From an uncultured Anaerolineae bacterium (lineage in GTDB: Bacteria > Chloroflexota > Anaerolineae > J036 > Brachytrichaceae), in contig CALIMH010000006.1 in assembly GCA_938028725.1 (NCBI GenBank), forward strand, positions 62,001 through 126,000: a DNA stretch of 64,000 nt. Reading direction: 5' to 3'. Shown piece by piece: positions 23,212 through 32,392 of the stretch. The position numbers were made by a program, and so were the translations under genes. Below the pieces are notes generated by a model. That model had not been told where the DNA came from and made no database searches. It worked only from the letters and a program-made list of their open reading frames with translations. Numbering within the stretch: position 1 is the first letter of the stretch; each line of letters opens with the position of its first letter.

Positions 23212-25692
23212 ATGCGAGTACCTCTTTCCTGGCTGCGTGAGTACGTGGAGATTCCCCTCTCGATTGATGAACTGGCCGAACGGCTCACATTGGCTGGCTT
23301 GGAAGTGGAGCACGTCGAGCGAATTGGCGTGCCTGGTAGCGAGCTACCTTGGGACCGCGACAAAATCTTCGTTGGCGAGGTGACGCGCGTCGAGCGACAT
23401 CCTAACGCCGATCGCTTGTTGCTGGCGACCGTTGCCTTTGGCGCCGGCCAGCCGATAACTGTGGTGACAGGCGCGCCAAACCTCAAGCCCGGCGACAAAG
23501 GGATGAAGGTGGCGTTAGCCCTGAAGGGGGCGCGGCTTTACGACGGCCATAAAGAGGGCCGCGTCATTATGACACTCAAAGAGGCCACCCTGCGCGGCAT
23601 CAAGAACGACTCGATGGTGTGCAGCGAAAAGGAGCTGGGCCTGAGCGACGATCACGAGGGCATCCTGATCTTGCCCGACGATGCGCCGGTCGGCGTCCCA
23701 CTCGTGGACTACCTGGGCGATGTCGTGCTGGAGATCGCTATTCTGCCCAACACCGCGCGCTGTGCGTCTATCATCGGGGTAGCTCGTGAAGTGGCCGCGT
23801 TGACTGGCCAAACGCTGCGCTATCCCTCCTTCGATTTTGAGGCCGACGGCCCCGATGTGCATGAGAGCGTTGCCGTGCACATCCACGATGCACGTTGCAA
23901 CCCGCGCTTCGTGGCTGGCATTGCCAGAGGTGTGAGGCTTGGCCCCTCTCCCTGGTGGATGCAGCGACGCCTCACCTTGTGCGGCATGAGGCCGATCAAC
24001 AACGTGGTGGACATCTCCAATTATGTCATGCTGGAGCTTGGCCAACCGACTCACGCCTTCGACCTGGACGCTGTGCGCGTTGGCCCCAGCGGCAAACGCA
24101 CCATCATCACCCGCTGCGCACAACCAGGGGAACGGCTGACCACACTGGATGGGGTGGAGCGCGCGCTACACCCAGAGGACATCTTGGTGTGCGATGAACT
24201 GGGGCCGCTCAGCATCGCTGGTGTCATGGGCGGAGCAGAAAGCGAGGTGAAAGACAACACCGTCAACATCCTCTTCGAGACTGCAACCTGGGATCCCACG
24301 CACATCCGCCGCACTGCCCGCCGTCATAACCTGTTGAGCGAGGCATCCCAGCGCTTCGCCCGCGGCTTGCATCCAAGCATGGCCTTGCAAGCTCAGCGGC
24401 GTGGCCTCAATTTGTTGCAGCAGATCGCTGGCGCGCAGATTGACCGCGGCCTGTGCGACGCTTATCCCAACCCGGTGCAGCCAACCATCGTGAGCCTACG
24501 CCCACAACGGGTGCGCCACATCCTCGGCGTGGAGATACCTGCCGAAGACATCGCGCAAACCCTGCGGGCGCTTGAGTTTGACTTGCAGCCCTTGTCAGAC
24601 AACACGCTGCAAGTGGTGGTGCCCGACCACCGTCTCGATGTGGAGGGCGAACACGACTTGATCGAGGAGATCGCGCGTCTACGCGGCTATGACACGTTGC
24701 CTGCCACGCTCATGGCAGCAGAAGTACCCCCCGCCCACAGCAATCCAGAACTGGAATTTGAAGATGACCTCAAGGACACGCTGGTCAGGTTAGGGCTGCA
24801 AGAAATCATCACTTACCGCCTCACCACACCAGAAGCCGAGGCGAAGACGCGCGCCGATATGCAGCCTGAGCCGTTGGATGCTTACGTTGCGTTGGCCAAC
24901 CCACTCACCCCAGACCGCACCGTCATGCGGCGCACCTTGTTGACAGCCATGCTGGACACGCTGGCTGCAAACCTGCGCCATCATGCGCGCGTGGCGCTCT
25001 TTGAGGTGGGCAATGTGTACCTGCAGCGCGTAGATCAGGCGCTGCCGGAGGAAGTGCCGCGTTTGGCCATTGGCTTGGCCGGCGTGCGTCAGACGGGTTG
25101 GTGGCAGGAGCCAGCACCGCCCACGATGGACTTCTACGACCTGAAAGGCTTGATCGAGGCGCTGGTGAGCGCGTTCGGGGTGGGCAATGTCCAGATTGCT
25201 CCGTCCCAGCATCCTTCGCTGCGCCCAGGCCGCGCTGCCAAGCTGATTAATGGTGGCCATGTGCTCGGTCACTTCGGAGAGCTGCACCCTCATGTCAAGC
25301 AGCGTTGGGACTTCCCAACCGATCTGGCTGTGCTGGTGGCAGAGCTGGATGTGACATTGCTCCGCCAGCTCGCTGAAACTACTCCCCAGGTGAGCGAGGT
25401 GCCGCGCTTCCCGCCAGTGGTGGAAGACATCGCGGTGGTGGTGGCTGAGTCGGTGAGCGCTGAAGAGGTACAGCGTGTGATCACGCGCGCCGGCGGCAAC
25501 CTACTGCGAGCCGTGCATTTGTTCGACGTCTACCGCGGCGCGCAGATCGGCGAGGGAAAGAAGAGCCTGGCCTGGTCTCTCACCTGGCAGGCCGATGACC
25601 GCACCCTCACCGACAAGGACACCGAGAAACTGCGCGCGCGGGTGATCCGCGCCCTGGAGACTCAGTTGGGCGCAACAGTGCGCCGAAGTTAG
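23212..25692 (+). CDS. pheT: Phenylalanyl-tRNA synthetase beta subunit
   Basis: Beta chain of 826 residues of the heterotetrameric enzyme that charges tRNA-Phe. The N-terminus MRVPLSWLREYVEIPLSIDELAERLTLAGLEVE is standard. It is followed by the EMAP-like tRNA-binding domain (VGEVTRVERHPNADRLLLATV), the B3/B4 editing region (PINNVVDISNYVMLELGQPTHAFD), the B5 domain, the catalytic-like core (HDLIEEIARLRGYDTLPAT) and the C-terminal anticodon-binding fold (PRFPPVVEDIAVVV). Length is typical. pheS is not upstream; the preceding gene is the divergent ROK kinase, so the alpha subunit is encoded elsewhere. Confidence 0.96.
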   Translation: MRVPLSWLREYVEIPLSIDELAERLTLAGLEVEHVERIGVPGSELPWDRDKIFVGEVTRVERHPNADRLLLATVAFGAGQPITVVTGAPNLKPGDKGMKVALALKGARLYDGHKEGRVIMTLKEATLRGIKNDSMVCSEKELGLSDDHEGILILPDDAPVGVPLVDYLGDVVLEIAILPNTARCASIIGVAREVAALTGQTLRYPSFDFEADGPDVHESVAVHIHDARCNPRFVAGIARGVRLGPSPWWMQRRLTLCGMRPINNVVDISNYVMLELGQPTHAFDLDAVRVGPSGKRTIITRCAQPGERLTTLDGVERALHPEDILVCDELGPLSIAGVMGGAESEVKDNTVNILFETATWDPTHIRRTARRHNLLSEASQRFARGLHPSMALQAQRRGLNLLQQIAGAQIDRGLCDAYPNPVQPTIVSLRPQRVRHILGVEIPAEDIAQTLRALEFDLQPLSDNTLQVVVPDHRLDVEGEHDLIEEIARLRGYDTLPATLMAAEVPPAHSNPELEFEDDLKDTLVRLGLQEIITYRLTTPEAEAKTRADMQPEPLDAYVALANPLTPDRTVMRRTLLTAMLDTLAANLRHHARVALFEVGNVYLQRVDQALPEEVPRLAIGLAGVRQTGWWQEPAPPTMDFYDLKGLIEALVSAFGVGNVQIAPSQHPSLRPGRAAKLINGGHVLGHFGELHPHVKQRWDFPTDLAVLVAELDVTLLRQLAETTPQVSEVPRFPPVVEDIAVVVAESVSAEEVQRVITRAGGNLLRAVHLFDVYRGAQIGEGKKSLAWSLTWQADDRTLTDKDTEKLRARVIRALETQLGATVRRS

Positions 25693-25730
25693 CCTCTCTC
25701 AAGCTGCGCCTCGACGCCTTGCCCAACGCC

Positions 25731-25736
25731 TACAAT
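25731..25736 (+). promoter_or_regulatory. -10 element overlapping the upstream start of the peptidase gene
   Basis: TACAAT (25731-25736) includes part of the ATG at 25735. A transcript would begin about 7 nt later, at the in-frame GTG at 25744. Confidence 0.45.
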
Positions 25737-25743
25737 GGGAGAG

Positions 25744-27831
25744 GTGGAAAGACGTAGCACGTTGCTGCTCACGGGCCTTGCCGCTACCCTGGCCGCAGTG
25801 TGCCTCTGTGGGGCGGGGGTGATCGGCAGCACGGTGTGGCTAGCTGTGCGGCTTTACCGAGCAGCACAGGGGAGCGCTGGCGTGGCTTCAGTGAACCCGC
25901 TGCCCACGCCGACCCAAATTGACCTTGCGCCTGCTTATCCCCTCACTTTGCCTGACCAGCCCGCAGAGTCAAGCGCAGGTGATGTCGTGGCGCATTTAGC
26001 GAACCATATTGCACCGAAGCGCGACCTCCGCGAAATTGCCGTGCGCTTTGGGTTTGCCACCCTTGCTGAAGCGGAGCCAAGCTGCTTCAGCTGGTCGCCG
26101 CCCCTCGAGGTGGGCACAAGGCGCACATTTACACTGACCAATCAGGACGACAACACGCTCTTCCAAGCTGAGGCTGAGCTGCGCTACGTCAATCCGCACA
26201 CATACATGTGGGTGCAGACCGCCCCCCAACGGGTGCGCCTAGACCAGCAGCGTCTCGTGGAAGCAGCCGAGCACTTCGCTAATCACATATATCCAAAGCT
26301 GCGTGCCTTCTTCGGCAGTGAGGAGACGCCGGGCGTGGATTGCGACCCGCGCGTGCACATCCTGCATGCGCGCGGGATTGGCCGCACAGTGGGCGGCTAT
26401 TTCTCCGCGCCGGATGCGTTGCCCCGCGCCGTGCGCTCAGACTCGAACGAGGCGCAGCTGTTTGTCATTCACGCTGAGCCAGGCTACAACGGCGCCGATC
26501 CCGGCAGCGACACCTACCTCAGCACCATCGCGCATGAATTCCAGCACATGATCAGCAACCACCAAGTCCATGCCTCGGAGCTTTGGCTGGAGGAGGGAGC
26601 ATCGCAATTTGCAGAACGACTGGCCGGCTTCGCCAACAGCATCGGCACGATTTACAGCTTTGCTGAGCAGCCCTGGACGCAGCTCAACTACTGGTTGGAA
26701 GCAGATCCAGGCGCAAACTCGGCGCAATACGGCGGCGCGTATCTCTTCTGGTCTTACTTGCACGATCGGTTTGGCAGCGAGGTGCTGCGTGCGTTAGCGC
26801 TTCATCCCGAACGCAGCGTCGCGGGCTTCATGAAGGTGTTAGCGCGCCAAGGCATCACCAACCCAGACACCGGTGCACCATACACGTTCCCGGAGTTATT
26901 CGGTGAGTTTGTTGTAGCCAACTACCAATGGCGCACACCCCTCAAGCCGGCGGACCCGCGCTTTCACTACACGTCGGCGGAGGTAACCCATCAGCCAGTA
27001 GTGATGCGGATGTTTCGCCGCTACCAAGCCTTGCAATACCCTGTGCAAGTGCAAGAAGGCCTCTGGCAGTTCGGCACGCACTACTACGAGCTGACGGGCG
27101 AGCGGCCAGTGACGATCACCTTCAGCGGCGCGGCGCGCGTGGCGTTGTTGCCTATGCGCGAGCACGATGAGCCGTTTTGGTGGTCTCATCGCGCAGACGA
27201 CAGCAATCCGCGCCTCACGCGAAGGGTGGACCTGACGCGCGTCACGCGCGCCACGCTGCGCTACCGCGCCTGGTATCGCCTGGAAAAGGACTACGACTAC
27301 GCTTACCTCAGCGTCAGCACCGACGGAGGCCAAACGTGGGCGTTGCTTGAGCCGCCCTCCTGCACGTACAGCAACCCGCAAAACGCCAATCTGGGTTGTG
27401 GCTACACAGGCAGCTCTGGCGGCGCTGAGCCGCAGTGGATTGAGGAGAGTGTGGACCTCACGCCTTTCGCCGGCCGCTCCATCTGGCTGCGCTTCGAGGT
27501 GATCACCGACGATGGCATCAATCGCGAGGGCTTCGCGCTGGATGATGTGGCGATCCCTGAGATCGGTTGGCGCGACGACGCCTCCACGCCGGCGGATTGG
27601 CTAGCAGAAGGATGGGTGCGCGTGCGAAATACGCTGCCACAACATTGGCTTGTGCAGGCTATTTTGACCAACGCTGATGGCAGCTACGCGCGCCAAATCA
27701 TGAACCTGCACGGCAGCGTCGGTCAGTTACGCATTGACCTTGGTGGAGCGGTGCAGAAAGCTGTGCTGGCCATTTCGCCGGTCACGCTTGTCACTACCGA
27801 GCCAGCAGGCTACCGCTTGGCAATCGAGTGA
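25744..27831 (+). CDS. Membrane-anchored secreted zinc metallopeptidase (HExxH...WLxEG type)
   Basis: Extracytoplasmic protease of about 695 residues. One N-terminal membrane helix (LLLTGLAATLAAVCLCGAGVIGS) is followed by a proline-rich linker. The active site is TIAHEFQHMISNHQVH followed by ELWLEEGASQFAERLAG, that is HExxH plus a downstream Glu, a gluzincin layout close to the M30-like families. Residues from about 490 form a carbohydrate- or protein-binding beta-sandwich of the immune-inhibitor-A kind (YAYLSVSTDGGQTWALLE, WLRFEVITDDGINREGFALDDVAI). I start it at the GTG at 25744 because TACAAT overlaps the upstream ATG at 25735; either start is possible. Target proteins are unknown. Confidence 0.82.
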   Translation: MERRSTLLLTGLAATLAAVCLCGAGVIGSTVWLAVRLYRAAQGSAGVASVNPLPTPTQIDLAPAYPLTLPDQPAESSAGDVVAHLANHIAPKRDLREIAVRFGFATLAEAEPSCFSWSPPLEVGTRRTFTLTNQDDNTLFQAEAELRYVNPHTYMWVQTAPQRVRLDQQRLVEAAEHFANHIYPKLRAFFGSEETPGVDCDPRVHILHARGIGRTVGGYFSAPDALPRAVRSDSNEAQLFVIHAEPGYNGADPGSDTYLSTIAHEFQHMISNHQVHASELWLEEGASQFAERLAGFANSIGTIYSFAEQPWTQLNYWLEADPGANSAQYGGAYLFWSYLHDRFGSEVLRALALHPERSVAGFMKVLARQGITNPDTGAPYTFPELFGEFVVANYQWRTPLKPADPRFHYTSAEVTHQPVVMRMFRRYQALQYPVQVQEGLWQFGTHYYELTGERPVTITFSGAARVALLPMREHDEPFWWSHRADDSNPRLTRRVDLTRVTRATLRYRAWYRLEKDYDYAYLSVSTDGGQTWALLEPPSCTYSNPQNANLGCGYTGSSGGAEPQWIEESVDLTPFAGRSIWLRFEVITDDGINREGFALDDVAIPEIGWRDDASTPADWLAEGWVRVRNTLPQHWLVQAILTNADGSYARQIMNLHGSVGQLRIDLGGAVQKAVLAISPVTLVTTEPAGYRLAIE

Positions 27832-27839
27832 GCCGACGC

Positions 27840-28658
27840 TCACTTGCGCAACACCACGACCATGCGCTCGCTGGCTGGCCCACAGTCGAGTGGTGGTGGC
27901 GGGATGAGCATATTGCCAAACCACCACGTCTGTGAGAAAGCCCCGCTCAAGTCAATCAAAGCGTGTAGCTCCTGGGCTAGGTACCAGCGATGGGGGTGAT
28001 GATGCTCGACCACTCGCTCTGGCTGCCCCGCTGTGCGGATGCGCAGCCGCGTGGTGACCATCCACTGCTGGGTGATGCAGTCGTAGGGATCGTCCTGGGC
28101 GCCGAACAGCACTTCCACTTCTGTGAAAGGCACATCGGCAAACAAGCTGGTGTCAGTGGATCGGGAAACCCACTCGTTGGGCAAGCTATCTCGCCAAATA
28201 GTGGAAGGATGCGCCATTTCGATTACGAACACGCCGCCGGGTAGCAAATTGCGCGCTACTGCTCGCAAATGCGCCACCACCTGTTCGTTGGTGAGCAAAT
28301 GGGAAAAGCTCTCCATCAAGTTGGCAGCTAGTGCAACTGGCTGCTCTAGAGAGAAGTGCGTCATATCTGCGTGCACGAGCTCCAGGCGCACTCCTTCGCG
28401 TTGCGCACTTTGCTCGGCGTAGTGCAGCATGTCTGGCGAGAGGTCCAGCCCGATGCTTCGCCAGCCACGCCTTGCGAACTCGCGGGCGTGGCGCGCCGGC
28501 CCCGCGGCCAACTCCAAGAAACTGCGCTCGTGCATGGCCGGCTCGCCGCCGCAGGTGCGCAGACACCACTCCAAGAAATTGCACTCCTCGCCAAAATCGC
28601 GATCGCTAAAGGCAATGTCGTATGCGAGCGACTCCGCGTAAAAGCGTTCTGAAGTCAT
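27840..28658 (-). CDS. Class I SAM-dependent methyltransferase
   Basis: Methyltransferase of about 272 residues started at the ATG at 28658 (MTSERFYAESLAYDIAF); the open frame extends to 28757 but would overlap the divergent nitroreductase gene. SAM-binding motif I is FLELAAGPARHAREFARRG, with GLDLSPDMLHYAEQSA (motif II) and ADMTHFSLEQPVALAANLMESFSHLL (motif III and IV region). LLPGGVFVIEMAHP is the post-motif strand. The family methylates small molecules; the substrate is not evident. TACAAT (minus strand, 28673-28668) lies 9 nt before this ATG. The gene ends 8 bp from the peptidase gene, convergent with it. Confidence 0.87.
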   Translation of the reverse strand: MTSERFYAESLAYDIAFSDRDFGEECNFLEWCLRTCGGEPAMHERSFLELAAGPARHAREFARRGWRSIGLDLSPDMLHYAEQSAQREGVRLELVHADMTHFSLEQPVALAANLMESFSHLLTNEQVVAHLRAVARNLLPGGVFVIEMAHPSTIWRDSLPNEWVSRSTDTSLFADVPFTEVEVLFGAQDDPYDCITQQWMVTTRLRIRTAGQPERVVEHHHPHRWYLAQELHALIDLSGAFSQTWWFGNMLIPPPPLDCGPASERMVVVLRK

Positions 28659-28667
28659 CAGCAGCCG

Positions 28668-28673
28668 ATTGTA
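28668..28673 (-). promoter_or_regulatory. -10 element of the methyltransferase gene (leaderless type)
   Basis: TACAAT on the minus strand, 9 nt before the ATG at 28658; lies inside the 58-bp region between two divergent start codons. Confidence 0.55.
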
Positions 28674-28679
28674 AGTTGC

Positions 28680-28708
28680 TTGGCGTAAACGCTGCCCGAA
28701 CCTAGAAT
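28680..28708 (+). promoter_or_regulatory. Promoter of the nitroreductase gene (leaderless type)
   Basis: TTGGCG (28680-28685), a 17-bp spacer and TAGAAT (28703-28708), then only 8 nt to the ATG at 28717. Transcription should begin at or beside the start codon. Confidence 0.65.
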
Positions 28709-28716
28709 AAAGAGTG

Positions 28717-29553
28717 ATGGAACTGCTTGAAGCGATCCGCCGTCGCCGCACCACCAATACCCCGATGAAGGTGACGCCGCTCAGTCACGAGCATAAACGC
28801 TTGCTGATCGAGGCAGCGGCGCGTGTGCCCTCACACTTCAACAGCCAACCATGGCGCTTTGTCGTCGTGGAAGATCGCCGACAGATCGCGCACATCGCTC
28901 AAATCGCCGGCGAAGCCATGCGCCAGCTGATGGAAGAGGGCCAGTTCGTCGCCCGTTATCGGCGCTATTTCCGCTTCAGCCGTGAGGAATCGCTGCGTAC
29001 TGGCAACGGCATCTACATAGACAACGTCCCGTCGGTGTTGCGCCCCATGGTGCAGCTCATCTTCTCCGAGCAGGTGGGCAGCTTGCTGAGCAAACTCGGT
29101 GTGGCCGCCATCTTGGGCAACGACCAGCGCCGCATTGTGGAGCGTTCAGGGATGTTGCTGGCAATCACCCTAGACCGCCAAGAATATCGCCCCGCTGAGC
29201 TAAGCGGCCTGTATGCCTCTATCACACTGGGCGCGGTGATCCAAACGCTATGGCTGGTTACCACTGCTCTGGACATTGGGATGCAGTTTATTAGCACACC
29301 GCTGGAGATACCGCACTTCAAGGCGCAACTTGTTGAACTGTTGGGCATCCCGCCAGAATACGAGCTGGTGGCCATCTTTCGCATGGGGTATCGCGATCCG
29401 AATGCCTCGCGTAACACGATTGATTGGACCAGCAGCCAGCGCAAGCCCTTCACCGAGTTGGTGCACTACGAGCGCTGGGGTGGGGCGCTCCCGCCGGCGT
29501 TCGCGCAGGCCCCCAGTTTGCTGTGGGCAGATCAACCTGAGTTGTTACCGTAA
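28717..29553 (+). CDS. Nitroreductase-family flavoprotein
   Basis: FMN-dependent oxidoreductase fold of 278 residues. MELLEAIRRRRTTNTPMKVTPLS and AARVPSHFNSQPWRFVVVED form the classic FMN-phosphate region of nitroreductases, and GAVIQTLWLVTTALDIGMQFIS plus LLGIPPEYELVAIFRMGYRD close the fold. It is longer than the usual 170-220 residues because of an insert (about 80-130) between the FMN segments. The natural substrate is unknown; family members reduce quinones, nitro compounds or unsaturated bonds. Starts at ATG 28717; a GTG directly upstream at 28714 is also in frame. Confidence 0.88.
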   Translation: MELLEAIRRRRTTNTPMKVTPLSHEHKRLLIEAAARVPSHFNSQPWRFVVVEDRRQIAHIAQIAGEAMRQLMEEGQFVARYRRYFRFSREESLRTGNGIYIDNVPSVLRPMVQLIFSEQVGSLLSKLGVAAILGNDQRRIVERSGMLLAITLDRQEYRPAELSGLYASITLGAVIQTLWLVTTALDIGMQFISTPLEIPHFKAQLVELLGIPPEYELVAIFRMGYRDPNASRNTIDWTSSQRKPFTELVHYERWGGALPPAFAQAPSLLWADQPELLP

Positions 29554-29601
29554 ATCTCTCAGATTTCTCGATACTGGTTAAAACTAGGCTAGGATAAAGC
29601 C

Positions 29602-30282
29602 ATGGAACACATCCTGGTCATAGAAGACGACCCCTCCATCCGCGACCTGCTGCGACGCGGATTATCGTATGAGAATTTCAAGGTCACCACTGCCAACGAT
29701 GGTGCGACCGGCCTGGCGATAGCGCGCGACAATCCCCCCGATCTGGTGATCCTCGACTGGATGATGCCGGGGCTGAGTGGCCTGGAGGTCTGTATGCGGC
29801 TTCGCTCAGCCAGCAACGTGCCCATCCTCATGCTCACCGCCAAGGACTCTGTTCCGGACCGTGTGCTTGGGCTGGAAAGCGGCGCTGACGACTACCTCGT
29901 CAAGCCGTTTGCTTTCCCAGAACTGCTGGCGCGCGTGCGCGCTCTGCTGCGTCGCACTCAGCCTAGCAGCAAGCCGGAAGTGTTGAAGTTTGCCGACCTG
30001 CAGCTAGACACTGGCACGCGATTGGCCAAGCGTGGCGATCGCCAGTTCGAGTTGACCGCTAAGGAGTACGACCTGCTCGAGTATCTGATGCGCAACCCAC
30101 GCCAAGTGCTAACCCGCGAGCAGATTCTTGACCGCGTATGGGGCAACAACTTCAGCGGCGAAAGCAACGTGCTGGAGGTGTACATCCGCTATCTGCGGCA
30201 AAAGACAGAAGCCAACGGTGAGCCGCGCTTGATCCACACCGTGCGCAGTGTGGGTTACGTGTTGCGCGAGGAGAAAGCCTAA
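29602..30282 (+). CDS. OmpR/PhoB-family response regulator
   Basis: DNA-binding response regulator of 226 residues. The receiver domain (1-120) has the acidic pair in VIEDDPS, the phosphoacceptor Asp in VILDWMMPG, the Thr in ILMLTAKD and the Lys in [10 protein letters not shown]. The winged-helix output domain has [31 protein letters not shown] and [12 protein letters not shown]. No sensor histidine kinase lies beside it, so it is an orphan here. TAGGAT lies 6 nt before the ATG, with no Shine-Dalgarno sequence. Confidence 0.95.
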   Translation: MEHILVIEDDPSIRDLLRRGLSYENFKVTTANDGATGLAIARDNPPDLVILDWMMPGLSGLEVCMRLRSASNVPILMLTAKDSVPDRVLGLESGADDYLVKPFAFPELLARVRALLRRTQPSSKPEVLKFADLQLDTGTRLAKRGDRQFELTAKEYDLLEYLMRNPRQVLTREQILDRVWGNNFSGESNVLEVYIRYLRQKTEANGEPRLIHTVRSVGYVLREEKA

Positions 30283-30293
30283 AACCTAAACAA

Positions 30294-30336
30294 ACAGTGC
30301 GCTGCTCCCTTGTTGAGCCGGCGAGAAGCGCACTGT
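30294..30336. terminator. Inverted repeat between the response regulator and PAC2 genes
   Basis: ACAGTGCGCT (30294-30303) pairs with AGCGCACTGT (30327-30336) across a 23-nt loop, between two convergent genes. No T-tract follows on either strand, so it is a possible factor-assisted terminator or processing site. Confidence 0.4.
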
Positions 30337-30360
30337 TGTATGAAGCGAGCGACAGAGGAC

Positions 30361-31287
30361 TTACTCGGCGTCCTTAAAAATGTCGCTCAGCGCATCTTCC
30401 CAGATGTCATCTCCTTTAGGTACGAAGGGCATCTCTGTGAATTCGGTTGTCAAGCGCGCGATGTATTCGGCGGGGGAGATCGGCGCGTGAGGCAACTTGG
30501 CGCTGAGCGCCGCAATCTGCGATTGCACCGTGCGGGTCAGCTCCTCACTTTGTTCTGCCAGAGCAGTTAGGGTGAGGCCCAAGTTGAACATGGCGTCGAG
30601 CCGTCTCAGAATATCAAACCAGGCCTTGTAGTCCTTCTCGATAACCACGTTGTCGAGCGAAGGGTGAAGCTGGCTGAGAGGGTAGGCCGGCACAAAGGCG
30701 TGCCACGAGAAGTACTCGATGCCGAGCGCCTCTGCTTGATCGTTGAGATAGGAGCCGATGCTTGCGCTGCCCTCGTAATTGGAGAATTGCACCGCATATT
30801 CGCTCAGCTCTTCCTTCAAGTGCGGCAGGCTGTAGCTGCACGTGATAGCGCGCTCCTTGTCGTAGGGCACGACCGCATGGATGCCGCCCACGGCAGCCAC
30901 GCGCTTCACGTTCAGTTCGCGCGCCACCTCGAAGAACGCGCGCGCGTAGCGGTCAACATCGAGGTGAGGCTCGTCGCCCAAGAATAGCACAAGGCCCTTT
31001 TCCTCGTTGCCCCAGTAGAAGATCTCACTGCGCGGCTTGATGAGCTGCCGGCGGTATCCTTCCTCCAGCTTGATCACTGGCCTGAACAGAAACTGCGAGA
31101 CGGGTGTCTGGAAAAGAAAGAAGCCGTCGGAGCGGATCGCGCCGATCTTGCGGGCGCTCAGATGCTCGATCAGCCACTCCAGCAACCCAGATGAGACAGC
31201 CCCCGCATCAGCCCATTGACGCCAACCGGCGAGCATGTATATCTCCCCTGCTGCTGGTCGCTCAAACAGCTCCAACTCTGATGTCAT
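30361..31287 (-). CDS. PAC2-family protein
   Basis: Cytoplasmic protein of 308 residues in the PAC2 (proteasome assembly chaperone 2) superfamily. Recognisable parts are the N-terminal IYMLAGWRQWADAGAVSSGLLEWL, the middle LVLFLGDEPHLDVDRYARAFFEVA, VAAVGGIHAVVPYDKERAITCS, and GIEYFSWHAFVPAYPLSQLHPS. Archaeal and actinobacterial relatives occur near ATP-grasp or proteasome genes, but no proteasome gene is in this window and its role here is unknown. A helical C-terminal tail contains a regular pattern (LTALAEQSEELTRTVQSQIA). Weak AGGAG precedes the ATG. Confidence 0.85.
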   Translation of the reverse strand: MTSELELFERPAAGEIYMLAGWRQWADAGAVSSGLLEWLIEHLSARKIGAIRSDGFFLFQTPVSQFLFRPVIKLEEGYRRQLIKPRSEIFYWGNEEKGLVLFLGDEPHLDVDRYARAFFEVARELNVKRVAAVGGIHAVVPYDKERAITCSYSLPHLKEELSEYAVQFSNYEGSASIGSYLNDQAEALGIEYFSWHAFVPAYPLSQLHPSLDNVVIEKDYKAWFDILRRLDAMFNLGLTLTALAEQSEELTRTVQSQIAALSAKLPHAPISPAEYIARLTTEFTEMPFVPKGDDIWEDALSDIFKDAE

Positions 31288-31342
31288 GCTCCTAAAAATA
31301 GCAGGAGGGTGTAAGAGGAGCGTTAACTATGTAGAGTAGCTT

Positions 31343-32275
31343 TCATTTTGCTTCTGGACAGGCTCGCGGCGCAGCAGCTCGGAGCGCGGCCAGGTGCTGT
31401 TGCGAGCGCCATATGCCCTCCACGGTGAAGAAGAGCAGCGACAGCCAAATAATGCCAAAGCCAAGCAGCCGCTGCTGGTTAAACGGCTCGTTGAAGACCA
31501 ACACTCCTACCAAGAACTGAATGGTCGGTGAGAGATACTGCAGCACGCCCAGCACGGTGAGTGGCATGCGCCGCGCACTGGCGGCAAACAACAGCAGCGG
31601 CACTGCCGTCACCACGCCGGCCGCCAGCAGCAGAAGCTGCCGCCCAGGCGAAGCGCCCACAAACATGCCTTGGCCGCTGCTCTCGACCACTGTCAAGTAG
31701 GGGGCAGCGACAAGCGCGGACAGCGCCGTCTCCACCGTCAGCCCTGCTAGTGAGCCAAGCGGCGCGCGCTTGCGCAGCAAACCATACACGCTGAACGACA
31801 CCCCCAACAGCAAGCCGATCCACGGGAACGCTCCATACGCCAGGGCCAGATACGCCACCCCAACCGCAGCGATCAGGATGGCCACCCACTGGCCTGCGCT
31901 CGGACGCTCCTTCAACAGGATCACGCCCAGCGCTACGTTGACCAGCGGCGTGATGAAGTAACCTAAGCTTGCCTCGACAGTGTGATCGTTGTTGACCGCC
32001 CAGATGTAAGTGAGCCACGTCAGCATGAGCAGCGCAGCGCTCAGCGCAAAGCTCAACAGCACGCCGCGAGCGCGCAAGGCGCGCAGAACAGAAGACCACG
32101 CGCCTGCCAGCGTCATCACTACAGCGCAAAAGCCCAACGCCCACACCACGCGGTGCGCCAGTAGTTGCAAGGGGGGCACGTCGCGCAGCAGCCGAAGGTA
32201 AAGTGGCAAAAAGCCCCACGCTAGATATGCACCTGCCGCGAGTAAGATGCTGCCGTAAGATGAGCGAAGAAGCAC
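31343..32275 (-). CDS. RarD-like EamA-family permease
   Basis: Membrane transporter-like protein of 310 residues with ten predicted helices in two EamA halves. The N-terminus ILLAAGAYLAWGFLPLYLRLLRDVPPLQLLAHRVVW is the RarD signature, and WAVNNDHTVEASLGYFITPLVNV is typical of the first repeat. The C-terminal LQYLSPTIQFLVGVLVFNEPF is also conserved. The transported compound is unknown (RarD was named for chloramphenicol sensitivity). It starts at a GTG; TACAAT on the minus strand (32292-32287) is 11 nt upstream. It is divergent from the complex I operon. Confidence 0.9.
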   Translation of the reverse strand: MLLRSSYGSILLAAGAYLAWGFLPLYLRLLRDVPPLQLLAHRVVWALGFCAVVMTLAGAWSSVLRALRARGVLLSFALSAALLMLTWLTYIWAVNNDHTVEASLGYFITPLVNVALGVILLKERPSAGQWVAILIAAVGVAYLALAYGAFPWIGLLLGVSFSVYGLLRKRAPLGSLAGLTVETALSALVAAPYLTVVESSGQGMFVGASPGRQLLLLAAGVVTAVPLLLFAASARRMPLTVLGVLQYLSPTIQFLVGVLVFNEPFNQQRLLGFGIIWLSLLFFTVEGIWRSQQHLAALRAAAPRACPEAK

Positions 32276-32377
32276 GACGAGCGAGCATTGTAATGCCGTC
32301 GTCCACTGCGGCCTGAACGTGCTTCACATGCGCCAAGCCTTTGCCAAGATGGTATAGCTTGGCCAAGCAGCTTGTGA

Positions 32378-32383
32378 TAAGAT
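32378..32383 (+). promoter_or_regulatory. Candidate -10 element of the nuo operon
   Basis: TAAGAT lies 9 nt before the first possible nuoA ATG (32393). No clear -35 hexamer. Confidence 0.35.
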
Positions 32384-32392
32384 TCTCAAGTG

